NCBI GenBank assembly: GCA_017744365.1
Contig: JAGIBL010000003.1
Coordinates: 310,001-374,000, forward strand
Direction of reading: 5' to 3'
Length of the DNA: 64,000 nt
Source of the DNA: Nocardioidaceae bacterium
GTDB taxonomy: Bacteria; Actinomycetota; Actinomycetes; Propionibacteriales; Nocardioidaceae
Every line of letters begins with the position of its first letter. The stretch's first letter is position 1. The translations under genes and the position numbers were made by a program. Positions 23,950 to 32,959 of the stretch are shown here, piece by piece. The notes under the pieces were generated by a model that was given only the letters and a program-made list of their open reading frames with translations, did no database searches and had not been told where the DNA came from.

Positions 23950-25116
23950 TCAGTAGGACTTGGGCAGGCCCAGGCTGTGCATGGCGACGTAGTTCAGGAT
24001 CATCTCGCGGCTGACCGGGGCGATGCGGCCCAGGCGCGCGGCGATGAGCAGGTTGCCCAGACCGTACTCCGAGGCGAGGCCGTTGCCGCCGTGGGTCTGG
24101 ACCGCGACGTCGAGGGCGTTGCAGGCGATCTCGCCGCCGGCGTACTTGGCCATGTTGGCGTACTCCCCGGCGCCCATGTCGTCGCCCGCGTCGCAGAGCG
24201 CGGCCGCCTTCTGCATCACCAGGCGCGACTGCTCCAGCTCGATCTTCACCTTCGCCAGCGGGTGGGCGATGCCCTGGTGGGTGCCGATGACGTCCTTCCA
24301 CACCTGCCGCGTTTTGGCGTACTCGACCGCCTTGTCCAGCGCGAAGCGGGCCATCCCGTTCGAGAAGGCCGCGCCCATGATCCGCTCCGGGTTGAGCCCG
24401 GCGAAGAGCTGCCAGAGTCCGCCGTCCTCGTCGCCGACCAGCGCGTCGGCCGGCAGCCGGACGTTGTCGATGAAGAGCGAGAACTGCTTCTCCGGCGCGT
24501 GGAAGTCCATCGGAATGTGCTGGTACTCCAGCCCCTTGACGTCGGTCGGCATCACGAACAGCGCCGGCTTGAGCTTGCCGGTCTTCGCGTCCGCCGTACG
24601 GGAGACCACCAGGACCGCATCGGCCTCGTCGACGCCGGAGATGAACACCTTGCGCCCGTTGAGCACCCACTCGTCGCCGTCCTTGGTGGCGGTCGTGGTG
24701 ATCTGGTGGCTGTTCGATCCGGCGTCCGGCTCGGTGATCGCGAAGGCCATGATGAACGAGCCGTCCGCGATCTTCGGCAGCCAGCGCTCCTTCTGCTCCG
24801 GCGTGCCGCAGCGGGTGATGATCGTGCCGCAGATCGCCGGGCTGACCACCATCATCAGCAGCGGCGCCCCGGCCGCGGCGGCCTCCTCGAGCACGGCGGC
24901 CAGGTCGGCCATCCCGCCGCCGCCACCGCCGTACTCCTCGGGGATGTTCACGCCGAGGTAGCCGTGCTTGCCCATGTCGGCCCACAGCTCGGTCAGCTTC
25001 TCGCCGTTGCGGGTCTTCTCCGCGACGTAGCTGTGCCCGTAGCTGGAGGCGAGCTTGAACACGGCCTCGCGCAGCGCGGTGCGCTCCTCGGGTTCGGTGA
25101 ACGGGACGGTGGTCAT
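23950..25116 (-). CDS. Acyl-CoA dehydrogenase (FadE12-like)
   Basis: 388-aa acyl-CoA dehydrogenase. N-terminal helical domain, central FAD/substrate segment MAFAITEPDAGSNSHQITTTA (about residues 129-149), VFISGVDEADAVLVV, and C-terminal VQTHGGNGLASEYGL with RIAPVSREMILNYVA. Oxidises an acyl-CoA to the 2-enoyl-CoA with electrons passing to ETF. The lack of a usual EGT motif near the C-terminus is a feature of this subgroup as I remember it. ATG 25116 overlaps the biotin carboxylase stop by 4 bp. Order equals mycobacterial fadE12. Confidence 0.9.
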   Translation of the reverse strand: MTTVPFTEPEERTALREAVFKLASSYGHSYVAEKTRNGEKLTELWADMGKHGYLGVNIPEEYGGGGGGMADLAAVLEEAAAAGAPLLMMVVSPAICGTIITRCGTPEQKERWLPKIADGSFIMAFAITEPDAGSNSHQITTTATKDGDEWVLNGRKVFISGVDEADAVLVVSRTADAKTGKLKPALFVMPTDVKGLEYQHIPMDFHAPEKQFSLFIDNVRLPADALVGDEDGGLWQLFAGLNPERIMGAAFSNGMARFALDKAVEYAKTRQVWKDVIGTHQGIAHPLAKVKIELEQSRLVMQKAAALCDAGDDMGAGEYANMAKYAGGEIACNALDVAVQTHGGNGLASEYGLGNLLIAARLGRIAPVSREMILNYVAMHSLGLPKSY

Positions 25117-27050
25117 GCGCCTTCTCCTTCGGTGACGACGGCGAGGACGTCGCCGGCTGCTACTTGCTGGCCCACGGCGACGGCGATCTCCACGACTCCG
25201 TCGCCCGGGGCACTGATCGAGTGCTGCATCTTCATCGCCTCCAGCACCAGAAGGGTCTGGCCGGCCTCGACGGTGCTGCCGCTCTCGGCGGCCACCGCGA
25301 TCACCGTGCCCGGCATCGGCGCGAGCAGCGAGCCGGCGCTGACCTGGTCGGCGGGGTCGGTGAACCGCGGCACCAGCCGGTACGACGCCGCGCCGCGGGC
25401 CGAGTCCACGTGCACGACGTCACCGCTGATGGCGACGTCGTGAGCGATCCGGACCCCGTCGACCTCGAGGACGACGCGCGACTCGCTCGCCTCGACGACC
25501 GCCATCCCCTCGACCTGGTAGCCGTCGCGGCCGCCGTACCACGCGACCGTGATCTCCTCGCCCTGCTGGGAGAGAACGGTCCGCTGCGGCTGCGAGACCA
25601 CGTTGCGCCAGGCGACCGGGATGCCCCGCTGCACCGTACGACGGGCGCGATCCGCCTCGGCGAGGGCGAGCGCCGCCGCGGTCGCCAGGGTGTCGTGCTC
25701 GACCGCGGGACCCTTGAGGTCGTAGCCGCCGAGGAAGTCAGTGCTCACCTCGCCGGCGAGGACCTTCTCGTCGCGCAGCAGCCGCACCAGCACGTCGCGG
25801 TTGGTGACCAGTCCGTGGATCCTGGCCCGCTCCAGCACGCCGGCCAGCGACCGGAAGGCGCTGCGCCGGTCCGGTCCCCAGGCGATCACCTTGGCGAGCA
25901 TCGCGTCGTAGTGGGTGCCGACCTCGTTGCCGCTGGCGAAGCCGCTGTCCAGCCGGATCCCGTACGACGAGAGCCGCTCGAACTCTGTGTCAGCGGCGAT
26001 CTCGACGCTGTCCAGGCGACCGCTCTGCGGCTGGTAGTCCGCGGCCGGGTCCTCCGCGTACAGGCGCACCTCGACGGCGTGGCCGCGGGGCTGCGACGGC
26101 GCGTCAGGGACGGTGCCGCCCTCGGCGACGCGCAGCTGTGCCTCGACCAGGTCCAGCCCGAAGACCTCCTCGGTGACCGGGTGCTCGACCTGGAGGCGGG
26201 TGTTCATCTCCAGGAAGCTCACGCGGTCGCCGGCCAGCATGAACTCGACCGTGCCCGCCCCGACGTACCCGATCGCCTCGGCGGCCAGGCGCGCGCCCTC
26301 GTGCAGGGTCTTGCGGACCTCGTCGCTCAACCCCGGCGCCGGGGCCTCCTCGACCACCTTCTGGTGCCGGCGCTGCAGCGAGCAGTCGCGCTCGCCGAGG
26401 ACCAGGACGGTGCCGTGGGTGTCGCCGACGACCTGGACCTCGACGTGACGGCCGTTCTCCAGGTAGGGCTCGCAGAACACGGTGGCGTCGCCGAAGGCGG
26501 ACTCGGCCTCGGCAGCGGCCAGCTGCACCTGCGACGAGAGGTCCGCCAGAGACCGCACGATCCGCATGCCGCGACCGCCGCCACCGGCGGAGGCCTTCAC
26601 CAGGATCGGCAGGTCCGCCTCGGTGACCGCGGCCGGGTCGAGCTCGGCGAACACCGGGACCCCGGCGTCGGCCATCAGCTTCTTGGCGGCGACCTTGGAG
26701 CCCATCGCGTCGATGGACTCGGGCGTCGGGCCGATCCAGGTCAGCCCGGCGTCGATCACCGCACGGGCGAAGTCGGCGTTCTCGGAGAGGAATCCGTAGC
26801 CAGGGTGGACCGCGTCCGCCCCGGCCTTCTTCGCGGCGGCGATGACGAGGTCGCCGCGCAGGTAGGTCTCGGCCGGCGTGTTGCCGGGAAGCCGGACCGC
26901 GACGTCGGCCTCGGTCACGAACGGCAGCCCGGCATCGGCGTCGGAGTGCACCGCGACCGTGCCGATGCCGAGGCGGCGGCAGGTGGCGAAGACCCGGCGG
27001 GCGATCTCGCCGCGGTTGGCGACAAGGACTCTGTTGATCAAGCCACTCAC
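25113..27050 (-). CDS. Acyl-CoA carboxylase alpha subunit, biotin carboxylase plus BCCP (AccA2-like)
   Basis: 645 aa. N-terminal biotin carboxylase (NRVLVANRGEIARRV; HPGYGFLSENADFA; glycine-rich ATP-grasp loop KASAGGGGRGMRIV; EMNTRLQVEHPVTEE). After about residue 450 there is a linker, then a C-terminal biotinyl domain with the biotin Lys in LEAMKMQHS near residue 610. Carboxylates its own biotin using ATP and bicarbonate and works with the beta subunit encoded directly upstream. GTG 27050 overlaps that gene's stop by 4 bp. The set with AtuA and two acyl-CoA dehydrogenases suggests a methylcrotonyl- or geranyl-CoA-type substrate rather than acetyl- or propionyl-CoA. Confidence 0.92.
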   Translation of the reverse strand: MSGLINRVLVANRGEIARRVFATCRRLGIGTVAVHSDADAGLPFVTEADVAVRLPGNTPAETYLRGDLVIAAAKKAGADAVHPGYGFLSENADFARAVIDAGLTWIGPTPESIDAMGSKVAAKKLMADAGVPVFAELDPAAVTEADLPILVKASAGGGGRGMRIVRSLADLSSQVQLAAAEAESAFGDATVFCEPYLENGRHVEVQVVGDTHGTVLVLGERDCSLQRRHQKVVEEAPAPGLSDEVRKTLHEGARLAAEAIGYVGAGTVEFMLAGDRVSFLEMNTRLQVEHPVTEEVFGLDLVEAQLRVAEGGTVPDAPSQPRGHAVEVRLYAEDPAADYQPQSGRLDSVEIAADTEFERLSSYGIRLDSGFASGNEVGTHYDAMLAKVIAWGPDRRSAFRSLAGVLERARIHGLVTNRDVLVRLLRDEKVLAGEVSTDFLGGYDLKGPAVEHDTLATAAALALAEADRARRTVQRGIPVAWRNVVSQPQRTVLSQQGEEITVAWYGGRDGYQVEGMAVVEASESRVVLEVDGVRIAHDVAISGDVVHVDSARGAASYRLVPRFTDPADQVSAGSLLAPMPGTVIAVAAESGSTVEAGQTLLVLEAMKMQHSISAPGDGVVEIAVAVGQQVAAGDVLAVVTEGEGA

Positions 27051-28645
27051 ATCCTGAAGACGCCGAAGCGGTCGGTGCCCTCGATCGGGGCGTTGGCGAT
27101 CACGGACAGGCAGATGCCGAGGACGGTCCGGGTGTCCCGCGGGTCGATGACCCCGTCGTCGTACAGCATCCCGGAGAGGAAGAACGGCAGGCTCTGCTCC
27201 TCGACGGCCTGCTCGATGAAGGCGCGCATACCGGCGTCGGCCTCCTCGTCGTACGGTTTCCCCTTGGCCTCGGCCGCGGCCCGGGCGACGATGCTCAGCA
27301 CGCCGGCGAGCTGCTGCGGGCCCATCACCGCGGACTTGGCGTTCGGCCAGGTGAAGAGGAACCGCGGGTCGTAGGCGCGGCCGTTCATGCCGTAGTTGCC
27401 GGCGCCGTACGAGGCGCCGATGATCACGGACAGGTGCGGGACCTTCGAGTTGGAGACCGCGTTGATCATCTGGGCGCCGTGCTTGATGATCCCGCCCTGC
27501 TCGTACTCGGCCCCGACCATGTAGCCGGTGGTGTTGTGCAGGAACAGCAGCGGCACGTCGATCTGGTTGGCAAGCTGGATGAACTGGGTCGCCTTCTGGG
27601 CCTCCTCGGAGAAGAGCACGCCCTGCGCGTTGGCGAGGATCCCGATCTGGTGGCCGTGGATCTTGGCCCACCCGGTGACCAGCGACGACCCGTACAACGG
27701 CTTGAACTCGTCGAAGACCACGCCATTGCTCTCCGAGAGCCCATCAACGACACGCACGATCACCTCGCGCGGGTCGAACGGCTCCTTGAGGTCGGTCGGG
27801 ATCAGGTCGAGGAGCTCCTCGGGATCGTGCTCAGGCTCCTCATAGGCCACACCAGGCTCAAGTTTCACGTGTTCCCTTGTGATTCCGTCAGCGCGGCGCC
27901 AGTTCAGCCGAGCCACGATCCGGCGCCCGATCCGGATCGCGTCGTGCTCGTCGACGGCCAGGTAGTCGGCCAGCCCAGAGGTGCGCGCGTGCATCTCGGC
28001 ACCACCGAGCGACTCGTCGTCGGACTCCTCGCCGGTGGCCATCTTGACCAGGGGCGGGCCACCCAGGAAGACCTTGGCCTGCTCCTTGACCATGACGGTG
28101 TAGTCGCTCATCCCGGGGATGTAGGCGCCGCCCGCGGTCGAGTTGCCGAAGACCAGGGCGATCGTCGGCTGCTTGCGCGCGCTGGCCCGGGTCAGGTCGC
28201 GGAACATCTTGCCGCCGGGGATGAAGATGTCCTTCTGCGTGGGCAGGTCGGCGCCACCGGACTCGACCAGCGAGATCGTCGGGAGGTGGTTCTCCTCGGC
28301 GATCTGCCCGGCACGGAAGCCCTTCTTCAGCGTCCACGGGTTCGAGGCGCCGCCCTTCACCGTGGGGTCGTTCGCGGTGATCATGCACTCGACGCCCTCG
28401 ACGACGCCGATGCCGGTGACCAGGCTCGCGCCGACGGTGAAGTCCGAGCCCCAGCCGGCCAGCGGGGAGAGCTCGAGGAACGCGGTACCGGGGTCGATGA
28501 GCAGCTCGATCCGCTCGCGAGCGGTCAGCTTGCCGCGGGCTCGGTGTCGTTCGACGTACCGCTCGCCACCACCGGCGACGGCGAGCGCGTGCTGCTCGTC
28601 GAGCTCGGCGAGCTTCTCCAGCATGGCGGTGCGGCGATCGCTCAT
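27047..28645 (-). CDS. Acyl-CoA carboxylase beta subunit, carboxyltransferase (AccD2-like)
   Basis: 532-aa carboxyltransferase. N-terminal ERHRARGKLTARERIELLID and LSPLAGWGSDF are typical, and the crotonase-like core has GVVEGVECMITANDPTVKGG, LVESGGADLPTQ and GASYGAGNYGMNGRAYDPRF. The GASYGAGNYGM segment is the form found in methylcrotonyl/geranyl-CoA carboxylase beta chains (MccB/AtuC) rather than in propionyl-CoA carboxylase. ATG 28645 overlaps the upstream acyl-CoA dehydrogenase stop (ATGA). Equivalent by order to mycobacterial accD2. Confidence 0.92.
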   Translation of the reverse strand: MSDRRTAMLEKLAELDEQHALAVAGGGERYVERHRARGKLTARERIELLIDPGTAFLELSPLAGWGSDFTVGASLVTGIGVVEGVECMITANDPTVKGGASNPWTLKKGFRAGQIAEENHLPTISLVESGGADLPTQKDIFIPGGKMFRDLTRASARKQPTIALVFGNSTAGGAYIPGMSDYTVMVKEQAKVFLGGPPLVKMATGEESDDESLGGAEMHARTSGLADYLAVDEHDAIRIGRRIVARLNWRRADGITREHVKLEPGVAYEEPEHDPEELLDLIPTDLKEPFDPREVIVRVVDGLSESNGVVFDEFKPLYGSSLVTGWAKIHGHQIGILANAQGVLFSEEAQKATQFIQLANQIDVPLLFLHNTTGYMVGAEYEQGGIIKHGAQMINAVSNSKVPHLSVIIGASYGAGNYGMNGRAYDPRFLFTWPNAKSAVMGPQQLAGVLSIVARAAAEAKGKPYDEEADAGMRAFIEQAVEEQSLPFFLSGMLYDDGVIDPRDTRTVLGICLSVIANAPIEGTDRFGVFRM

Positions 28646-29802
28646 GAGGCGTACCCCAGCAGTCGGGCGGCAAGGTCGGTGAGCACGTCGGTCGCTCCTC
28701 CTCCGATGGGCAGGATCCGCGAGTCGCGGTAGTGGCGCTCCACCTCGGTCCCGTGCATGTAGCCGGTGCCTCCGTGGAGCTGGACGGCCTGGTCGACGAC
28801 GGCCTCGCACGCCTCGACCGCGGTCTGCTTGGCCAGGCAGGCTTCCGCGATCACGTTGTCTCCGGCCACGTGGCGAGACGCGACGTCGCGCGTGTAGGTC
28901 CGCGCGGTCTCGACCAGCCGGTGCATCTCGACGAGCTTGTGGCGGACCACCTGGTTGGCGATCAGCGGCTTCCCGAACGTCTCCCGGTCACGGGCGTACT
29001 GCGCGGTCAGCGCCAGCGCGCGCGAGGCGATCCCGTAGCCGTGCACGGCCAGCCCGATCCGCTCGACGACGAACTGCTCGGCGATCTGGTAGAAGCCGCT
29101 GTTCTCCTCGCCGACCAGGTTCGCGGCCGGCACCCGCACGTCGACGTACGAGAGCTCCGCGGTGTCCGAGCAGTGCCAGCCCATCTTCCGCAGTGACCGG
29201 TCGACGGTGAAGCCGGGCGTGCCCTTGTCGACGACGATGAGCGAGATGCCCGCGTGGCCGCCCTTCCCGTCCGACGCAGCGCCGGTGCGCACCGCGGTGG
29301 TCACGTAGTCGGCGCGCACGCCCGAGGTGATGAACGTCTTCGCTCCGTTGATGACGTAGTGGTCGCCATCGCGGACCGCGGTGGTGCGGATGCCCGCGAC
29401 GTCGGAGCCGCCACCGGGCTCGGTGACCGCGAGCGAGCCGATCAGCTCGCCGGCGAAGGTCGGGCGCGCGTACCGGTCGATCAGGTCGGCGCTGCCGTTG
29501 GCGGCGATGTGCGGCAGCGCGATGCCGTGCGTGAACAGCCCTGCCGCCAGTCCCGAGGAGCCGCCGGCCTCGAAGAACGCCTCCTGCATCGCCACCGAGT
29601 CGAGCAGGTCGCCGCCGTCGCCGCCGATCTCGTCGGGGAACCCGATCGAGTAGATGCCGGCCTTCGCGGCGGCCGCGTGCAGCGCCCGCGGTATCTCGCC
29701 GGCGTCCTCCCACTCCTGCAGGTGCGGGGTCACCTCGCGCTCGACGAACGTCCGCGTCGTCTCCTGGAGCGCGCGGCGCTCGTCGGTCAGGAAGGTGCTC
29801 AC
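28642..29802 (-). CDS. Acyl-CoA dehydrogenase (FadE13-like)
   Basis: 386-aa acyl-CoA dehydrogenase. Central SLAVTEPGGGSDVAGIRTTA, substrate/FAD region VINGAKTFITSGVRADY, C-terminal QLHGGTGYMHGTEVERHYRDSRI and PIGGGATDVL. It resembles the citronellyl-/isovaleryl-CoA dehydrogenase group (AtuD/LiuA). GTG 29802 is selected because it overlaps the AtuA stop by 4 bp (GTGA) and matches the family start; the longer reading adds 14 residues without support. It precedes the carboxylase genes, matching a pathway of dehydrogenation, carboxylation, then hydration. Confidence 0.9.
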   Translation of the reverse strand: MSTFLTDERRALQETTRTFVEREVTPHLQEWEDAGEIPRALHAAAAKAGIYSIGFPDEIGGDGGDLLDSVAMQEAFFEAGGSSGLAAGLFTHGIALPHIAANGSADLIDRYARPTFAGELIGSLAVTEPGGGSDVAGIRTTAVRDGDHYVINGAKTFITSGVRADYVTTAVRTGAASDGKGGHAGISLIVVDKGTPGFTVDRSLRKMGWHCSDTAELSYVDVRVPAANLVGEENSGFYQIAEQFVVERIGLAVHGYGIASRALALTAQYARDRETFGKPLIANQVVRHKLVEMHRLVETARTYTRDVASRHVAGDNVIAEACLAKQTAVEACEAVVDQAVQLHGGTGYMHGTEVERHYRDSRILPIGGGATDVLTDLAARLLGYAS

Positions 29803-31514
29803 ATCAGCTCCTCGGGGATGTGCACGATCCGCGAGCGCAGCCACTCGCCGACCGCCTTGGCCTGCGGGTCGAAGCGGGTGCTGGCCGCGACGCCCTCGCC
29901 GAGCAGGCCGCGGATCAGCACGTTGACGCCGCCGAGGTTCGGCAGCGGGTAGACCTCGACGTCGAGGTCGGCCGCCTCGGGGAGCAGCCGGCGGATCTCG
30001 TCGGGGGTGACCAGGTGCAGCAGCCAGGCGATCCGCCGCTCGCGCAGGACGTCAGGCGAGCCGCCCACCCAGAGACCGACGTTGGCGTCACCGCCCTTGT
30101 CGCCACTGCGGGCGTGCACGAAGGTGCCCAGCGGGGCCTTGACCGTCGGCGATTCCGAGCCGCCGTACGACGGGGGCGCGACCGGGTCCTCGGGGACGGC
30201 ACCGGTCGGCGGTGCGTCGATCGTGACCGTGCTCCCGTCCCACAGGTGCACCGTCTCGGTCACCTCGCTCCGGTCCACGTACGCCGGCCGGTAGACGCCG
30301 TACGGAGAGCCGCGCCCCGGCGGTGCGGTCAGGGTGAACCCCGGGTACGACGCGAGCGCGAGCTCGACCGCGGCGGCACTGAACGGCTTGCCCACCACGT
30401 CCGCCGACGGGTCCTTGACGACCACCCGCAGCAGGCACGAGGCGCCCTCCTCGGTGTCCGCGTCCGGGGCTGGCCGGGCCCCGAGCGACCACGAGATCGA
30501 CGCCGGTCGCTGAGCGGCCAGCCGAGCTTCGAGCTGGGTCCGGATCCACGCCGCCTTCTCGTCGATGTCCAGCCCGGTCAGCACGAACTCCATCTGGTTG
30601 CGGTGCCCGCCGAGCTCGTTGACGGCGACCTTGAGCCGCTCGGGCGGCGCCGAGCCGGTGACCCCGGAGACGCGCACCCGGTCGGGCCCGTCGGCTGCCA
30701 GCGAGATCGAGGTCAGGTCGGTGGTCACGTCAGGGCCGAGGTACGTCGTCGTCTGGATCTCGTAGACCAGCTGCGCGGTCACGGTGTCGACGCTGACCAG
30801 GCCACCGGTGCCCGGGTGCTTGGTGACCACGAACGACCCGTCCGCGGCGACCTCGGCGAGCGGGAAGCCCAGCGGGTTCGCGTCGCGCGGCAGGTCGAGG
30901 AAGCCGGAGAAGTTGCCGCCGGTGGCCTGGGTACCGCACTCGATGACGTGGCCCGCGACCACGGCACCGGCCAGCTCGTCGTACGACGTGGGCTTCCAGC
31001 CGTGGTGCGCGATCGCCGGACCGACCACGACCGAGGCGTCGGTGACCCTGCCGGTGACCACGATGTCCGCGCCGGCCTCCAGCGCGCGGGCGATGCCGAA
31101 GGCACCGAGGTACGCGTTCGCGGTGAGGGCGCCACCGAGGCCGAGCTCGGCCGCGCGCGGCGCCAGGTTGTCGCCGTCGACCCAGGCGATCTTGGCGTCG
31201 AGCCCGAGGGAGGAGGCAACCTCGCCGAGGCGCACGGCCAAGCCGGCCGGGTTGAGCCCGCCGGCGTTCGCGACCAGGCGAACCCCCTGCGACAGCGCGA
31301 GATCCAGCGAGTCGGCGACCTGGGTGACGAACGTCCGGGCGTACCCGAGGGCCGGATCGCGCAGCTGGTCCTTGCCGAGGATGAGCATGGTCAGCTCGGC
31401 GAGGTAGTCGCCCGTCAGGTAGTCCAACGGACCGCCCTCGAGCATCTCCCGCATCGCGGAGAGACGGTCGCCGTAGAAGCCGGAGCAGTTGCCGATCCGG
31501 ACGGGCTCAGTCAC
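29799..31514 (-). CDS. AtuA-like protein (DUF1446, acyclic terpene utilization)
   Basis: 571 aa. The N-terminal domain has VRIGNCSGFYGDRLSAM, LDYLTGDYLAELTMLIL and VANAGGLNPAGLA, hallmarks of DUF1446. The C-terminal part (from about 460) has LGTFVHARSGDKGGDANVG, the second AtuA domain. AtuA is required for growth on citronellol and geraniol in Pseudomonas, but its reaction is not known. The homologue in the same gene order in mycobacteria is Rv0976c. GTG 31514 overlaps the TIGR03084 gene by 8 bp. Cytoplasmic. Its constant linkage to acyl-CoA carboxylases suggests a CoA-ester role (inference). Confidence 0.88.
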   Translation of the reverse strand: MTEPVRIGNCSGFYGDRLSAMREMLEGGPLDYLTGDYLAELTMLILGKDQLRDPALGYARTFVTQVADSLDLALSQGVRLVANAGGLNPAGLAVRLGEVASSLGLDAKIAWVDGDNLAPRAAELGLGGALTANAYLGAFGIARALEAGADIVVTGRVTDASVVVGPAIAHHGWKPTSYDELAGAVVAGHVIECGTQATGGNFSGFLDLPRDANPLGFPLAEVAADGSFVVTKHPGTGGLVSVDTVTAQLVYEIQTTTYLGPDVTTDLTSISLAADGPDRVRVSGVTGSAPPERLKVAVNELGGHRNQMEFVLTGLDIDEKAAWIRTQLEARLAAQRPASISWSLGARPAPDADTEEGASCLLRVVVKDPSADVVGKPFSAAAVELALASYPGFTLTAPPGRGSPYGVYRPAYVDRSEVTETVHLWDGSTVTIDAPPTGAVPEDPVAPPSYGGSESPTVKAPLGTFVHARSGDKGGDANVGLWVGGSPDVLRERRIAWLLHLVTPDEIRRLLPEAADLDVEVYPLPNLGGVNVLIRGLLGEGVAASTRFDPQAKAVGEWLRSRIVHIPEELM

Positions 31515-32295
31515 GAGCCGGCCTCCCCGCCCCCGACGGACCGGCGAAGGCCTGGGCGATGTCGAGCCACTCGTTCGCGTCGTCGCCGACGGCGACCAGG
31601 TCGAGGTCGTCGCGGTGGCGGCGCTGGGTGACCCGCAGGCAGAAGTCGTACGCCGGACCGCGCACCGACTGCGCGGCGTCCTCCGGCCCCCACGTCCACA
31701 GCTCGCCCGAGGACGCGGTCAGCTCGACGCGGAACTCCTCCGCCGGCGGCTCCAGGCCGTGCACGCCGAACGCGAAGTTCCGGGTACGCACGCCGAGGTG
31801 CGCGACGTGCTTGATCCGGTCCGTCGGCGCCAGCGTGACGCCGAGCGCGTCGGCCACGTCGAGGGTGTGCGCCCAGGTCTCCATGAACCGCGCGGTGGCC
31901 ATCGAGGCCGGGCTCATCGGCGGGCCGAACCAGGGCAGCTTCTGTCCCTCGGGGACGGCGCGCAGCATCGCGGGTAGCGCCGTACGGGACCCGCGCCAGC
32001 GCGCCAGGATCTCCGCCGCGCTCGCCTTCGCCCCGGCGAACGCCTCGGCGTCGACGAAGCCGTCGGGGTCGCCGATCGCCTGCAGCACCAGCGCGTCCCA
32101 GGCCTCCTTGTCGGTGCCGGCCGCGATCGCGCACTCGTCGGTCCAGGCCAGGTGCACCACCGTGGTGGCGATGTCCCAGCCCTCCGCCGGGGTGGGCTTG
32201 CGCCAGCCCGGCTCGTCCAGCGGGGCGACCAGGCTCTCCAGCTGGTCGCCCTCGGCGGTCAGGTCGGCGAGCACCTGTTCCAGCACAGCGTTCAC
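31507..32295 (-). CDS. TIGR03084-family protein (DinB/mycothiol-isomerase-like fold)
   Basis: 262 aa. The N-terminal four-helix region with WDIATTVVHLAWTDECA and later METWAHTLDVADALG places it in the DinB/maleylpyruvate-isomerase-like superfamily, in which such His residues bind a metal; the C-terminal half is family-specific. Members are suspected mycothiol-dependent enzymes, but no reaction is established here. GTG 32295 overlaps the TetR stop by 4 bp, so it is second in the operon. The longer reading into the regulator gene is a frame extension and is not used. Confidence 0.82.
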   Translation of the reverse strand: MNAVLEQVLADLTAEGDQLESLVAPLDEPGWRKPTPAEGWDIATTVVHLAWTDECAIAAGTDKEAWDALVLQAIGDPDGFVDAEAFAGAKASAAEILARWRGSRTALPAMLRAVPEGQKLPWFGPPMSPASMATARFMETWAHTLDVADALGVTLAPTDRIKHVAHLGVRTRNFAFGVHGLEPPAEEFRVELTASSGELWTWGPEDAAQSVRGPAYDFCLRVTQRRHRDDLDLVAVGDDANEWLDIAQAFAGPSGAGRPARD

Positions 32296-32915
32296 GAGGC
32301 GTTCCTCCGGGGTAGTTCGGCGTCGAGCACGGCGGCCCAGCGGTCGAGGATGCGGGCGCGGCGGGCCTGGTCGTCCGAGATCGTGTTGGCCAGGCCGAGG
32401 CCGCGGATGAGGTCGAGGGTGGCCTGCACCAGCTCGCGCCCAGCGGGGTCGGAGTCGTCGGCGTCGAGCATCTCGACGGTGAGACGGTGCGTCTCGCGGC
32501 CGGTGATCCGCTCCAGCGGACCGACCGCGTCGAGCAGCTTCTCGTCGCTGCGCGCCGCGACCCAGAGCTCGAGCGCGGCTACGAAGACGTCGGAGGTGAA
32601 GTGCTCGCCGAGCATGGCCAGCACCGCGCGGGTCCTCCCCGGTCCGGTGGGCAGCGCGGCCGCGGCGGTGGCGAGCTCGTCGCGGCGCACGATCGCGAGG
32701 TGCTCGACCGCGGCGATCACCAGGTCGGCCTTGGTCGGGAAGTGGTGCAGCTGCGCGCCCCGGCTCACGCCCGCGCGCTCGGAGACCAGGGTCGTCGAGG
32801 TCCCGCTCCAGCCGTTCTCGACCAGGCACTGCACGGTCGCCTCCAGGAGCCGCTGCCGCATGGCGCGCGTGCGCTCCTCCTGGGGCACCCGGGTGCCGGT
32901 CGCGGAGCTCGTCAC
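32292..32915 (-). CDS. TetR-family regulator of the acyl-CoA operon
   Basis: 207 aa. HTH region RTRAMRQRLLEATVQCLVENG, then TLVSERAGVSRGAQLHHFPTKADLVIAAVEHL. The sequence SRGAQLHHFPTK is typical of regulators controlling fatty- or terpenoid-acyl catabolism. First gene of the operon that runs to 23042 and coupled to the next gene, so it most likely represses its own operon, like AtuR. GTG 32915 is chosen; GTG 32951 would add 12 residues. A small palindrome lies about 27 bp upstream. Confidence 0.86.
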   Translation of the reverse strand: MTSSATGTRVPQEERTRAMRQRLLEATVQCLVENGWSGTSTTLVSERAGVSRGAQLHHFPTKADLVIAAVEHLAIVRRDELATAAAALPTGPGRTRAVLAMLGEHFTSDVFVAALELWVAARSDEKLLDAVGPLERITGRETHRLTVEMLDADDSDPAGRELVQATLDLIRGLGLANTISDDQARRARILDRWAAVLDAELPRRNAS

Positions 32916-32941
32916 GCCGCCATCGTCGCCCGGATCGCAAC

Positions 32942-32959
32942 AAACAGTCAAGACTGCTT
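32942..32959. promoter_or_regulatory. Candidate TetR operator upstream of the acyl-CoA operon
   Basis: AAACAGTC-AA-GACTGCTT is an inverted repeat (CAGTC/GACTG perfect, outer AA/TT matching, one mismatch) in the 44-bp gap before the regulator gene and just after the stop of the convergent-side NarL gene. On the minus strand TTGACT here is a possible -35. Confidence 0.4.

Noticed and set aside
31507-32943. Reading the TIGR03084 gene as a 478-codon protein including the TetR region
   Set aside because: The upstream half is antisense-like text in a second frame of the TetR gene. GTG 32295 with a 4-bp overlap gives the normal family length of about 262 aa.
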